Positions 55,566 to 64,000 are shown, numbered from the stretch's first letter. The stretch is DNA of 64,000 bases from an uncultured Lachnospiraceae bacterium (GCA_905209075.1 CAJLRL010000001.1:124001-188000); one strand, 5' to 3'. The notes: generated by a model from the letters alone, not told the origin. Numbers and translations: made by a program.

Positions 55566-57812
55566 ATGAAGAAAAAGCTTTTATCCACAATTCTTGCTGC
55601 GACAATGCTTTTTACATCTGCGGACTTAAGTACAGTGACAGTATATGCAGATGAAGCGCAGGAGCAAAGCAGCGGATACGAAGATGTGCAGCAGGCTGAA
55701 GTCACAGGGGATGTTGATGAGGCAGAGGTAGAAGGAACAAAAGAGGCAGTGGGTGTCAATGCGGACACACCGGAGGAGGTCGACGAAAACTGCCAGATGG
55801 GAACATCTGACAGCGGGATAGAGCTCTATAGCAGTGTCCCAACAAGCTACGATGAGGTGACTCATGCGGACAGATTTGCAAGCTATACAAAGGTAAAAGG
55901 AATAGACGTATCAAGACATCAGGGTACAATAGACTGGAATAAGGTAAAGGCAGCAGGAGTTGACTTTGCCATAATAAGAACCGCATACAGAACATATCAG
56001 GATTCTGGAAATCTCTTTGCAGATCAGATGGCAAAGCAGAACATACAGGGTGCAAAGAATGCAGGGATCAAAGTCGGTGTATACATATACTCACAGGCTG
56101 TATCGGTATCCGAGGGAATAGAGGAAGCCGATTACATAATAGACCAGCTTGGCGGTGAAGCGCTGGATCTTCCGGTAGTGTTAGACTATGAATTTTATAC
56201 AGACGGAAGACTTGAAAAAGCTAATCTCTCAAAAGAGGATGGAACCTCGATAGCTAATGCATTCTGTGCAGAGGTTGCAAAGAACGGATACATACCGATG
56301 GTATATGCAAACAAATATATGTTTGAAAACTATCTGTATCCGGATAAAATATCAAACAACTATCCAATCTGGCTTGCAAACTACACAAACAAGACAGGAT
56401 ATAAAGGTGATTATGTATTCTGGCAGTTCTCAGAATCAGGAAGCGTAGATGGAATAAGCACATCTGTTGACCTTGATTTCTGGTATGATGACGGAACAGC
56501 CATGAACTCAAGCTTCACAGGTTTCCGCCAGATGACTGACGGTACATGGAAATATTACCTGAACGGCAAATTCAACCAGTATTATACAGGGCTTGCCAAG
56601 CACACAGACGGCTGGTGGTACTATGTGAAAAACGGTGTGATCGACTGGAAATACGAAGGACTTGCACAGAACACAAGCGGTGAATGGTACTATGTAAAAA
56701 ATGGTGCATACACACAGGAATATACAGGACTTGCATACAATGCAGGAAACTGGTTCTATGTGGAAAAAGGTGTCTTAAAATGGGATTACAGTGGATATGT
56801 AAACCATACAGACGGCAAATGGTATTATGTAAAGGACGGCGTAGTTGATTTTAGTGCGACAGGACTTTACAAACACTCAAATGGCTGGTGGTATTATGCA
56901 GATAAGGGCATTATCGACTGGAAATACACAGGTCTTGCAAAAACAGTCGATGGAAGCTGGTATTATGTAAAGAACGGATCATTTGCCCCATCATTTACAG
57001 GACTTGTAAAGAACTATAACAACTGGTTCTATGTGGAAAAAGGATGCTTAAACTGGGACTACACAGGATTTGTAAAGCACACTGACAATAGATGGTACTA
57101 TGTAAACCAGAGCGTAATTGATTTTGGTGTCACAGGACTGCGCCGCCATGTCGATGGAAACTGGTATTACGCAAATAAGGGAATCATCAATTTCTCATTC
57201 AAAGGCCTTGCAAAAGGTGATGACGGAGTATGGAGAAATGTCAAAAATGGATGTGCCATAAATGATTTCAACGGACTTGTCAAAAACGGAACACAGTGGT
57301 TCTATGTAAAGAATGGTGCTATCGACTGGACATACAGTGGCTTTGTAAAACACACAGATGGCAACTGGTACTATGTAAAGAACTCTGTGATAAACTTCGG
57401 GGCAAACGGACTTCGTCTCCACAGTGACGGAAACTGGTATTATGCAAAAGCCGGAGTGATAAGATTCGGATATCAGGGACTTGCACAGGGCGATGACGGA
57501 GCATGGAGAAACGTAAAGAACGGCTGTGCGATAAAGAACTTCAACGGACTTGTCTTATACAATAAGAAATGGTGGTACGTCCAGAATGGAAGCATAAACT
57601 GGAGCTACAACGGATTCGTAAAACACACAGACGGACTGTGGTATTATGTAAAGGGCGGTATCGCAGACTTTAGCGCAGCAGGACTTAAGCTTCATACAGA
57701 TGGAAACTATTATTATTCACAGAATGGAATCATAAAGTGGGGATATTCCGGAACAGCAGCAGCACCTGACGGAACACAGATGACAGTCAAAAATGGTGTG
57801 GCAGTAAAATAA
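55566..57812 (+). CDS. Secreted GH25 lysozyme with wall-binding repeats
   Basis: A 748-residue muramidase. It has a signal peptide (about 1-29), an acidic linker rich in Glu, Val and Asp, then a GH25 domain (about 110-310) with KGIDVSRHQGTIDW, DFAIIRTAYRTY and the catalytic-type VVLDYEFY. Asp in VSRH and the Asp and Glu of LDYE are the expected active-site acids. About 19 repeats (about 315-748) end it, including the VWRNVKNGCAIN variant, which recurs every four units. It would cut the glycan backbone of peptidoglycan. An AAGGAG site precedes the ATG. Confidence 0.93.
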   Translation: MKKKLLSTILAATMLFTSADLSTVTVYADEAQEQSSGYEDVQQAEVTGDVDEAEVEGTKEAVGVNADTPEEVDENCQMGTSDSGIELYSSVPTSYDEVTHADRFASYTKVKGIDVSRHQGTIDWNKVKAAGVDFAIIRTAYRTYQDSGNLFADQMAKQNIQGAKNAGIKVGVYIYSQAVSVSEGIEEADYIIDQLGGEALDLPVVLDYEFYTDGRLEKANLSKEDGTSIANAFCAEVAKNGYIPMVYANKYMFENYLYPDKISNNYPIWLANYTNKTGYKGDYVFWQFSESGSVDGISTSVDLDFWYDDGTAMNSSFTGFRQMTDGTWKYYLNGKFNQYYTGLAKHTDGWWYYVKNGVIDWKYEGLAQNTSGEWYYVKNGAYTQEYTGLAYNAGNWFYVEKGVLKWDYSGYVNHTDGKWYYVKDGVVDFSATGLYKHSNGWWYYADKGIIDWKYTGLAKTVDGSWYYVKNGSFAPSFTGLVKNYNNWFYVEKGCLNWDYTGFVKHTDNRWYYVNQSVIDFGVTGLRRHVDGNWYYANKGIINFSFKGLAKGDDGVWRNVKNGCAINDFNGLVKNGTQWFYVKNGAIDWTYSGFVKHTDGNWYYVKNSVINFGANGLRLHSDGNWYYAKAGVIRFGYQGLAQGDDGAWRNVKNGCAIKNFNGLVLYNKKWWYVQNGSINWSYNGFVKHTDGLWYYVKGGIADFSAAGLKLHTDGNYYYSQNGIIKWGYSGTAAAPDGTQMTVKNGVAVK
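56510..57809 (+). repeat. Wall-binding repeat array, lysozyme protein
   Basis: About 19 units. A four-unit periodicity is visible, marked by the VWRNVKNGCA/AWRNVKNGCA variant near 57230 and 57500. Confidence 0.8.
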
Positions 57813-57873
57813 AAGTTACTTGTTACACTGTCAGGTGAGAACAGCAATAAATAAAAAACGCAGACAATCATAC

Positions 57874-57903
57874 ATTACCCCTTCCTGCACAGGGAGGGGT
57901 AAT
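57874..57903. other. GC-rich hairpin after the lysozyme gene
   Basis: A perfect nine-base stem (57874-57882 with 57895-57903) with a short extra inner pairing. No T run follows on the plus strand, so it is only a possible terminator or processing site. Confidence 0.45.
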
Positions 57904-57926
57904 AAACTATAAAGGAAAGAATAACG

Positions 57927-59219
57927 TTGCACAATAGGAAAATCAGACATAAAGAAACCGGACATAAAAAAATTGAATCAGTTATTATAGTGGAAAAAAT
58001 GCATAAATTCAAACGGATAAAAGCTGGCACAGTCGACATCAACAAGCTGTGGGAGAAGATATATCTGACTATACTTGCCCTATATGTTGGATTTAATACA
58101 CTGTTTACTACAACGTTAAAGATCGCATGGCCGCCATATTTCTTCCAGACATTTACGGTCATCTGCCTCACACTTGTCGTAGGAAGGATAATCCTTATAC
58201 AGGACATTCCAAAGAAGTATGCAATCTCAATTGCGATAACAGCATTTGTGTTTTTAATGTCGCATTATGTGTCAGGCTATGGACTTCCGTTCGATCTTTT
58301 AATGCTTCTCATAGGATCTTATAAGGTTGATTTCAAAAAAATACTGGAGACATATCTGGGAGTATGGATCGTAATACTGACTATCACTGTTATATCGGCG
58401 ATGACTGGTCTGACAGAAAATTATGTGTATTATGATGATGCCGGAGAAAATGCAAGGATGGCGCTGGGACTGTCATATCCGACTGAACTGGCTGCATATA
58501 TGGCATTTATAATGTTTACATATGTATGTATCAGGCAAGCAGACATCACATTCCAGGAAATAGGTGTGATGGCAGCTCTGGCACTTGCCGTATTATACAT
58601 CACACAGGCGAAAACAGATTTTTATGTAATGGTTCTCTTACTTGTCACAGTACTGCTTTTAAAGAGATTCGGAGATAAATTCAACGACTTTATCCAAAGA
58701 AAGCGGGTAAAGATATGCATACTCGTATTTCCGATATTGCTAGGCGTTGTTATATGGAGAATCACAGCCATATACAGCCCCGATAAATCGTGGCTTGTAA
58801 GTTTTGACGAACACCTGTCAGGCAGACTCTCCCTCGGAGAATGGGCGATGTCAGTGTATCCGCCGAAAATGTTCGGTCAGTATGTTGCAGAAAAAGGCCC
58901 GGGTGAAAATACATGGGATTATTTCTTCATAGACTCATCTTACATATCTATATCTATAAAATATGGTGTGGTATTTATCTATAATATTCTGGTGCTATGG
59001 GATTACAGGCTGAAACAGTTGTGCGAAGATAAAAAAGGTTTTATTGTAGCAGTCATGATGATAATATTCATCCAGAGTGCACTTGAACATCATATGATAC
59101 AATACTGGATGAATCCGTTTTTACTCATGTTTTTTGCGGACATGACAAATATATCAGGAAAGAAACATTATGCCGGAAGAGAAGCCGGGGAGGAAATGAT
59201 GGATTTAAACCAGATATAA
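57927..59219 (+). CDS. Wzy-like polysaccharide polymerase candidate 3
   Basis: A 430-residue membrane protein with about 11 hydrophobic segments after a basic N-terminal stretch. Motifs shared with candidates 1 and 4 are YKVDFKKILETYLGVW, MALGLSYPTELAAYMAF, YFFIDSSYISISIKYG and LEHHMIQYWMNPF. The start is uncertain: TTG 57927 has an AAAGGAAAG site; ATG 57999 starts later with no clear site. It probably joins glycan repeat units; which polymer it serves is unknown. Confidence 0.65.
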   Translation: MHNRKIRHKETGHKKIESVIIVEKMHKFKRIKAGTVDINKLWEKIYLTILALYVGFNTLFTTTLKIAWPPYFFQTFTVICLTLVVGRIILIQDIPKKYAISIAITAFVFLMSHYVSGYGLPFDLLMLLIGSYKVDFKKILETYLGVWIVILTITVISAMTGLTENYVYYDDAGENARMALGLSYPTELAAYMAFIMFTYVCIRQADITFQEIGVMAALALAVLYITQAKTDFYVMVLLLVTVLLLKRFGDKFNDFIQRKRVKICILVFPILLGVVIWRITAIYSPDKSWLVSFDEHLSGRLSLGEWAMSVYPPKMFGQYVAEKGPGENTWDYFFIDSSYISISIKYGVVFIYNILVLWDYRLKQLCEDKKGFIVAVMMIIFIQSALEHHMIQYWMNPFLLMFFADMTNISGKKHYAGREAGEEMMDLNQI

Positions 59220-59233
59220 TATAATAGAAGAGG

Positions 59234-59258
59234 AAGCCGGCGGAGACGCCGGCTTTTG
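59234..59258 (+). terminator. Intrinsic terminator after polymerase candidate 3
   Basis: A perfect nine-base stem (59234-59242 with 59247-59255) with a GAGA loop and a short T run. Confidence 0.85.
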
Positions 59259-59326
59259 TAGTAAAAGGAATTGACTGGACGAGGTGGCTGATATAAGATG
59301 AAGGTACTATCAATTTGATATTTTGA

Positions 59327-59833
59327 GTTTGTGATACTTGGAATGGAAGGACAGGAGCATATCCTTTTGTTAATGATTATAAAATGCATCTTGTAGAAGC
59401 AAGAAAAAATAATTTGAAATTTCATAATATCAATAATCGCGATTTATTTAATCTTTTCGGAATATTGCTGAATGAAAAAGGATGTATCAATGAAATTAAA
59501 GAAAAAGCAATAGATTATGCAAAAAGAAATAAGGTAGAAAAGTTGGTTATTATGACTCTTACGGGAGCTGCAAATTGTAAGATCGGTTATAATCTGAATT
59601 CCAAGAAAGGAGAGACTAATATGTGGACTGTATTTGAGGAAACATGGAAAGATGGAAAAATGGAAGGAAAAATGGAAGGAAAATTGGAGGGAAAAGCAGA
59701 GGAAATCGTGGAAATTGGTTATGAATTTGGATTATCAGAGAATGATATATTGGAAAGACTACAGACTAAATTGAATATATCTTTACAGAAAGCGCAGGAG
59801 TATCTTGCGATGTTTGGAAAAAGAGTTGTATAG
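59327..59833 (+). pseudogene. C-terminal remnant of a PD-(D/E)XK transposase/Rpn-type nuclease
   Basis: The open frame from a stop at 59324-59326 encodes AYPFVNDYKMHLVEARK, then a helical part and a charged tail with repeated KMEGKMEGKLEGK units, as in the C-terminal part of Rpn-family recombination-promoting nucleases. The nuclease domain that should precede it is missing. An ATG at 59384 would give 149 residues. No start signal is seen. It is best read as a degraded mobile-element gene. Confidence 0.7.
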
Positions 59834-59841
59834 AAAAAATC

Positions 59842-60108
59842 TATTACAGAGAGCTGGCAGAAGGAGTCAGACATTACAAGGAAACGGAAGGAGGTAGAAT
59901 AGAAATGTGTGATTTAGTGAAAGAATATGCAGAGAAAAAAGCTGCCGAGGCGAAAAAAAGAGGCATTTTAAGTATGATATTTACATACGTGCAAAGAGGA
60001 AAAAGCACAATAGAAGAAGGTGCCAAAGATGCCGACATGTCACAGAGTGAGTTCATAAAGGCAATGACTGCCGCCGGATATAAGCTGCCGGAGGGCACAA
60101 AAAAGTAA
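59842..60108 (+). pseudogene. Second C-terminal remnant of an Rpn-type nuclease
   Basis: The frame from 59842 encodes YYRELAEGVRHYKETEGGRI and then MCDLVKEYAEKKAAEAKKRG, a segment typical of the C-terminal part of Rpn-type proteins. Nothing of the nuclease domain remains. A chance AAGGAGG lies before ATG 59905, so a 67-residue product could be made. It follows the first remnant directly and does not join it in frame. Confidence 0.6.
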
Positions 60109-60303
60109 AGGGATTAAAACCTGTAAGTGTATTGCGCAGAAAGAATGAAAAAGAAAATTTACAATTGAATTTTAAACGAATGGGTTTATTGAATTGCTAC
60201 GATCATAAATTTCAGCTTTACATTTGCAAATGATAATAATGAGTATGTAGATTTTGAATTAAAAGTGATATAAATTGGATTAAACAATCTGAGATGATAA
60301 GGG

Positions 60304-60328
60304 AGACCGGCAGAGATGCCGGTCTTTT
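60304..60328 (+). terminator. Intrinsic terminator in the decayed stretch
   Basis: A perfect nine-base stem (60304-60312 with 60317-60325), GAGA loop and short T run. It resembles the terminator at 59234 in stem length and loop. Confidence 0.75.
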
Positions 60329-60548
60329 GTGATATGTATTGCAAATATGTTAAAATATCTGCGTTTGGGTGTGCTGGATAGAAAAAATGTTTTGATGATT
60401 TCACATGGAAATGGTACTTTTGATATTCAATACTGTGCGATTTATATAAAAGATATGCAGGATAGTACTTTATAGCTATGCGAATTTAATATGAAGTGGT
60501 ATACTCTAGATATATCATATTGTAATTATGTCGAATTCTGTAAAAAAG

Positions 60549-60577
60549 TTGTAATATATTACGGAATGTGGTAAAAT
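60549..60577 (+). promoter_or_regulatory. Possible promoter for polymerase candidate 4
   Basis: TTGTAA (60549-60554) and TAAAAT (60572-60577) are 17 bases apart, and the ATG at 60598 lies 21 bases beyond. Confidence 0.4.
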
Positions 60578-60597
60578 CAGATAGATTGTGTAGAATT

Positions 60598-61848
60598 ATG
60601 ATAAAAGATATAAAAACAAGAATCAGTAAACTGAATATAGACTTTGACTTTGAAGCTTACTGGGAAATCATATATCTCATATTACTGGCATTCTTTGTCG
60701 GTATGAGATTCCTGCTGTCTACTATGTTTACGATATACTGGCCTAAATACTTCTACCGGACTCTTACGGTGATAGGCGTGGTGCTCGTTCTTTTGCATCT
60801 TATGATGGCAAAGGATATAAGCAAAAAAGAAATTGCGGCGATGCTGGTTGTGACGTTTGTGTTTATGATGTCACATTACGTGTCGAGATATGACTTTTTG
60901 GTAGATTTGCTGATACTGATACTTGGAGCGTATAGGGTTAACTTCAGAAATATATTGAAGACTTATATAGCGGTGTGGTCGGTGCTGTTGGTGGTCACTA
61001 TAATAGGGGCAATGACGGGGCTGGCGGAGAATCTGGTGTATTATCAATGGCAGCATGGTGAAGGACAGAGAGCAAGAATGGCACTAGGTATTTGTTATCC
61101 GACAGACTTGGCGGCATATGTAGCATTTTTAATGCTTACATATATTGGCTTTAGAGGATTTGAAATTTTAAAAATAGAATTAGTGGTTATGCTTATCTTG
61201 ACTATAGTTGTATATTACATAACAGATGCAAGGACAGATGTTGCTTGTATGATAGTTGCATTATTGATAGTATGTTGTTTGAAATTATATTTGAAAAAAC
61301 ATAAAATTGATATTACTAATCCTATAATAAAAAGGATTATAATAGCGATTCCTTTTATAGTGTGCGCAGGAATGCTATTGGCTACTGTGTTATTTTCAAA
61401 CGATAGTGAAGTGTGGAACGTAATAGATACAAAGCTCAATAGTAGATTGATGTTTAGCGAACAAGCCCTAGAGGATTATGGAATAACACTTAATGGACAG
61501 TATATTTTTGAAAAAGGTGCTGGAGGAACAACAGATAGTCAAGAATATTATTTTTTTATAGATTCATCTTATATATCTATAATAATAAAATACGGAGTTA
61601 TACTTTTGGTTTTACTATGTGGAATGTTATCATATAGCATACATAAATTTGAAAAAACCAAAGAATGGGGATTGATAGTGGCTATATTTGTTATATGCAT
61701 TCATAGTATAATGGAACATCATTTGATTCAATATTGGTATAATCCGTTTATTATTGCAGTGCTTTCAGCCTGCAATATAGATAAATTACGGATTAACAAA
61801 AATCCTAGAAGAGGAAAAGTGGAACTTAAGGTTGAAAAATTAGGATAG
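60598..61848 (+). CDS. Wzy-like polysaccharide polymerase candidate 4 (composition shift inside)
   Basis: A 416-residue membrane protein with about 11 hydrophobic segments, the closest relative of candidate 3. Shared motifs are YRVNFRNILKTYIAVW, MALGICYPTDLAAYVAF, YFFIDSSYISIIIKYG and MEHHLIQYWYNPF. A GTG at 60568 is also in frame, but a promoter-like site overlaps it, so ATG 60598 is preferred. From about 61130 on, the codons become much more AT-rich than the first half, which looks like its neighbours upstream. This may mark a recombination junction inside the gene. Confidence 0.65.
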   Translation: MIKDIKTRISKLNIDFDFEAYWEIIYLILLAFFVGMRFLLSTMFTIYWPKYFYRTLTVIGVVLVLLHLMMAKDISKKEIAAMLVVTFVFMMSHYVSRYDFLVDLLILILGAYRVNFRNILKTYIAVWSVLLVVTIIGAMTGLAENLVYYQWQHGEGQRARMALGICYPTDLAAYVAFLMLTYIGFRGFEILKIELVVMLILTIVVYYITDARTDVACMIVALLIVCCLKLYLKKHKIDITNPIIKRIIIAIPFIVCAGMLLATVLFSNDSEVWNVIDTKLNSRLMFSEQALEDYGITLNGQYIFEKGAGGTTDSQEYYFFIDSSYISIIIKYGVILLVLLCGMLSYSIHKFEKTKEWGLIVAIFVICIHSIMEHHLIQYWYNPFIIAVLSACNIDKLRINKNPRRGKVELKVEKLG

Positions 61849-61864
61849 AACGGAGAAAATATTA

Positions 61865-62314
61865 ATGAAAGTATGTTTGGTAGGCTCATCTGGTGGGCAT
61901 TTAACACATTTATATATGCTAAAACCATTTTGGAAAGACAAAGAAAGATTTTGGGTTACTTTCGATAAAGAAGATGCTCGTAGCTTGCTTAAAGGAGAAA
62001 AAATGATTCCTTGCTATTATCCAACGAACAGAAGCTTGAAGGGGTTACTTATTAATTCCAGATTAGCATGGAAAGTTTTGAAAAAAGAGAAGCCGGATTT
62101 GATTATTTCGTCTGGAGCAGCTGTGGCAGTGCCGTTTTTTTATATTGGAAAATTGTTTGGTGCAAAATGTATATATTTGGAGGTGTTTGATCGAATAGAT
62201 CATTCGACTCTTTCAGGAAAAATGGTTTATCCGATAGCGGATAAGTTTATTGTGCAATGGGATGAAATGAAAAAAATATATCCTAAAGCGATAAATTTAG
62301 GTAGTATTTTCTAA
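61865..62314 (+). CDS. Alg14-type glycosyltransferase subunit (PssD/CpsF-like)
   Basis: A 149-residue protein with VGSSGGHLTHLYML (6-19) and LIISSGAAVAVPFFYIGKLFG near 80-100, the Alg14 pattern. In bacteria this protein is the partner that holds the acceptor lipid and anchors the Alg13-like catalytic part. It is followed after 14 bases by the Alg13-type gene, so the two form one enzyme. Together they probably add the second sugar to the lipid-linked precursor, possibly glucuronic acid or galactose in known systems. Confidence 0.87.
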   Translation: MKVCLVGSSGGHLTHLYMLKPFWKDKERFWVTFDKEDARSLLKGEKMIPCYYPTNRSLKGLLINSRLAWKVLKKEKPDLIISSGAAVAVPFFYIGKLFGAKCIYLEVFDRIDHSTLSGKMVYPIADKFIVQWDEMKKIYPKAINLGSIF

Positions 62315-62328
62315 AGGGGATAAATGAA

Positions 62329-62826
62329 ATGATATTTGTGACAGTCGGAACACACGAACAACAATTTGATAGATTAATAAAATGTGTTGATAAATTAAAA
62401 GAAGATGGAACTATTAAAGAAGATGTAATAATTCAAACCGGATTTAGCACTTATGAACCTAAATATTGTACGTGGAAAAAATTGTTTCCATATAATGAAA
62501 TGTTAGAAAATGTTAAAAAGGCGCATATTGTTATTACGCATGGTGGACCTTCCAGTTTTATAATGCCTTTACAAATTGGAAAGATTCCTATAGTGGTTCC
62601 AAGAATGAAAGAATATGATGAACATGTTAATGATCATCAGGTGAATTTTTGCAGGGAAGTTGCAAAAAGAAATGGTAATATTATTGAAGTAGAAGATGTA
62701 GAAAAACTAAAGGAGTGTATTGTTAATTATAAAGATATAGTAAAAGACATGAATAATGAACAAAACAGCAACAATAAGAATTTTTGCGAAAAATTTAGTG
62801 TATTAGTTGAAGAAATTTTAAAGTAA
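62329..62826 (+). CDS. Alg13-type glycosyltransferase catalytic subunit (PssE/CpsG-like)
   Basis: A 165-residue GT-B-type half protein with FVTVGTHEQQFDRLI (3-17) and ITHGGPSSFIMPLQIGKIPIV near 74-94, the nucleotide-sugar binding motif of Alg13/GT28 C-terminal domains. It works with the Alg14-like partner just upstream. Both genes are AT-rich compared with the earlier part of the locus, consistent with a shared origin. Confidence 0.87.
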   Translation: MIFVTVGTHEQQFDRLIKCVDKLKEDGTIKEDVIIQTGFSTYEPKYCTWKKLFPYNEMLENVKKAHIVITHGGPSSFIMPLQIGKIPIVVPRMKEYDEHVNDHQVNFCREVAKRNGNIIEVEDVEKLKECIVNYKDIVKDMNNEQNSNNKNFCEKFSVLVEEILK

Positions 62827-62849
62827 AATCTTATGTGGTGAATTTGATT

Positions 62850-63947
62850 ATGAATATAGAATATAGAGAACTTAGATTTTTGATTTTTTTTATACCGGTT
62901 TTTTTCTTGAAGTTGATAAATATAACAGCATCAGACAAGCTATTAGTTATAGTTTCAATAGGCTGCTTTATTTTTTTTACAGTCTGTATACTAGGAAACG
63001 AAAAAATGGAAAAAACCAAGATAATATCGATGGCGTTTTTAGTTATTTTTACATCGATATTGGTGCTTACATGTGGAAAACAAGGAGCCTTTTTTTCGAC
63101 TATAATGATAGTTGCGTTGTCGGGTATAAAATCATATAAGAAAATATATAAAGTTTTAATGGCAGTTGGAAGTATAGCATTACTTGTTTCAATGTATATC
63201 GAAAGAAATGGTCAAGAAGGGGCAAGGTATATAAATGGACAATGGGTTAGTATTTATAAAAGATCTAATATATTATATATATCTTTTTTTACAGTAGTGT
63301 GTTTATATTTATTTCAACAAAATAAATTAAAATATAAGCAATTATTTACTATATCAGTAATAGGCATTATTATGTATAAATATACTGGTTCAAGAACAGG
63401 ATTGTTAATGCTAATCGGACTTGTTTTTTTGCTAATTATATTAAGAAAACCCAAGATATTTCATAATAGAATAATAAATAAGTTATGTATATTTTCACCA
63501 TTAATTAGTTTGTGTATTTCACTTTTTATGACGATTCTTTATGGAAATAATTCGGCTGTTAATATTTTGAATATGATGATGCAAGGTCGAATTTATCAAA
63601 ATAAATTATTTTTTGATTCATATGGAATCAAGTTGTTCGGACAACATATTTTTGAAAGTATGGATGCAAATAATTATCAAGTATTAGATTGTGCGTATAT
63701 GGATATGTTGATTTGCTATGGTCTGTTGTTTACTATAATATGGATATTAGGGTCAATAGTGGTCATTAAATATCTATATGTGAATGAAAGATATATTGAA
63801 GTGGCAATAATGGTAGTCTATTCAATATATGGTATATCTGAAACGTTTTTACCTAATTGTTATTTGAATGTATCGTTATTTTTATATGCAGAATGCTTAT
63901 TTTATATGATTGAACATGGAAAAATTAAAATTAAATTTATAAGGTGA
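62850..63947 (+). CDS. Wzy-like polysaccharide polymerase candidate 5 (diverged)
   Basis: A 365-residue membrane protein with about 10 to 11 hydrophobic segments. It has TCGKQGAFFSTIMI, YTGSRTGLLML and LDCAYMDMLICYG, the last corresponding to the DSSY...KYG motif of the other candidates, but EHH is absent. The start at ATG 62850 has GGTGA eight bases upstream; a GTG at 62835 is an alternative. As with the others, polymerase function is inferred from topology and context. Confidence 0.6.
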   Translation: MNIEYRELRFLIFFIPVFFLKLINITASDKLLVIVSIGCFIFFTVCILGNEKMEKTKIISMAFLVIFTSILVLTCGKQGAFFSTIMIVALSGIKSYKKIYKVLMAVGSIALLVSMYIERNGQEGARYINGQWVSIYKRSNILYISFFTVVCLYLFQQNKLKYKQLFTISVIGIIMYKYTGSRTGLLMLIGLVFLLIILRKPKIFHNRIINKLCIFSPLISLCISLFMTILYGNNSAVNILNMMMQGRIYQNKLFFDSYGIKLFGQHIFESMDANNYQVLDCAYMDMLICYGLLFTIIWILGSIVVIKYLYVNERYIEVAIMVVYSIYGISETFLPNCYLNVSLFLYAECLFYMIEHGKIKIKFIR

Positions 63948-63951
63948 AAAA

Positions 63952-64000
63952 ATGAAAAAAACGAAAATGATTGCAATGTATTTGCCACAATATCATGAAA
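63952..64000 (+). CDS. WbsX-like glycan-processing protein, N-terminal fragment (cut by window edge)
   Basis: Sixteen codons are visible, MKKTKMIAMYLPQYHE, which match the start of WbsX/GH99-like proteins found in capsule and O-antigen loci. An AAGGTG site lies five bases upstream, and the gene begins four bases after the previous stop. The rest lies outside the window. Confidence 0.65.
   Translation, partial: MKKTKMIAMYLPQYHE

Larger units (their letters stand above)
60109..60597 (+). other. Gene-poor, decayed stretch between the remnants and polymerase candidate 4
   Basis: These 489 bases hold no supported gene. They contain a terminator at 60304-60328, a possible promoter at 60549-60577, and short open stretches such as one near 60197-60271 ending in a stop, which may be further debris. 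Confidence 0.6.

Noticed and set aside
49020..57809. CRISPR array
   Set aside because: The regular repeats lie in frame inside long genes and encode Trp/Tyr repeats; there are no spacers and no cas genes.
59384..60108. Intact small genes of 149 and 67 residues
   Set aside because: Both frames continue upstream with family-like sequence but without a start, and match only the C-terminal parts of larger nucleases, so they are read as remnants.

Overview
The window looks like chromosomal DNA of a Gram-positive Clostridia bacterium, most likely a member of the Lachnospiraceae. The reasons are the AT-leaning codon use with many ATA, AGA and AGG codons, strong AGGAGG-type ribosome binding sites, a DPA synthase pair (dpaAB) and a coat-F-like protein that point to endospore genes, a TIGR03905-type TSCPD protein, and secreted proteins with Trp/Tyr-rich wall-binding repeats. 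I see no plasmid or phage backbone, no rRNA or tRNA gene and no CRISPR array. The species call is inference.

Bases 1-30,700 are mostly housekeeping. On the minus strand are the start of a zinc-ribbon gene, trkH, trkA (potassium uptake) and a Trp-rich membrane protein. Then, mostly on the plus strand, come a HisJ-type phosphatase, an alpha/beta hydrolase, a 58-residue Cys-rich protein, a small metallophosphoesterase, aspartate kinase, dpaAB, a TSCPD protein (minus), secA, uvrB, uvrA, mreB, glpK, a comF-like gene, a yvyF-like zinc-ribbon gene, two membrane proteins, cdaA and cdaR (c-di-AMP synthesis and its regulator), ptsH (HPr), three tandem family-2 glycosyltransferases and a coat-F/ferritin-like protein.

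Bases 30,800 to the right edge form a large cell-surface polysaccharide locus on the plus strand. It opens with a membrane sugar-phosphate transferase that starts the lipid-linked chain. It continues with a DUF4422 glycosyltransferase-like protein, UDP-galactopyranose mutase (glf), polymerase-like proteins, a Wzz-like protein with a kinase-like tail, a Wzx flippase, three membrane acyltransferases, two LicD phosphotransferases, a TarI/IspD-type cytidylyltransferase, an extended SDR and a family-2 glycosyltransferase. The predicted product is a galactofuranose-containing, acylated polymer carrying a phospho-linked substituent supplied as a CDP-activated precursor.

Four large secreted proteins lie inside this locus in a row (47,369-57,812): a beta-helix protein, an amidase/glucosaminidase, a GDSL/SASA-type esterase and a GH25 lysozyme. 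All four carry long arrays of a roughly 22-residue wall-binding repeat, so the locus may encode both a wall polymer and the proteins that bind or process it. Bases 57,900-64,000 look like a variable end: two more polymerase-like genes flank degraded transposase/nuclease remnants, followed by an Alg14/Alg13-type glycosyltransferase pair, a fifth polymerase-like gene and the start of a WbsX-like gene. Base composition appears to shift to more AT-rich DNA from about 61,130 onward, inside a polymerase gene, which suggests recombination. Gene functions are assigned by motif recognition; no database search was run.
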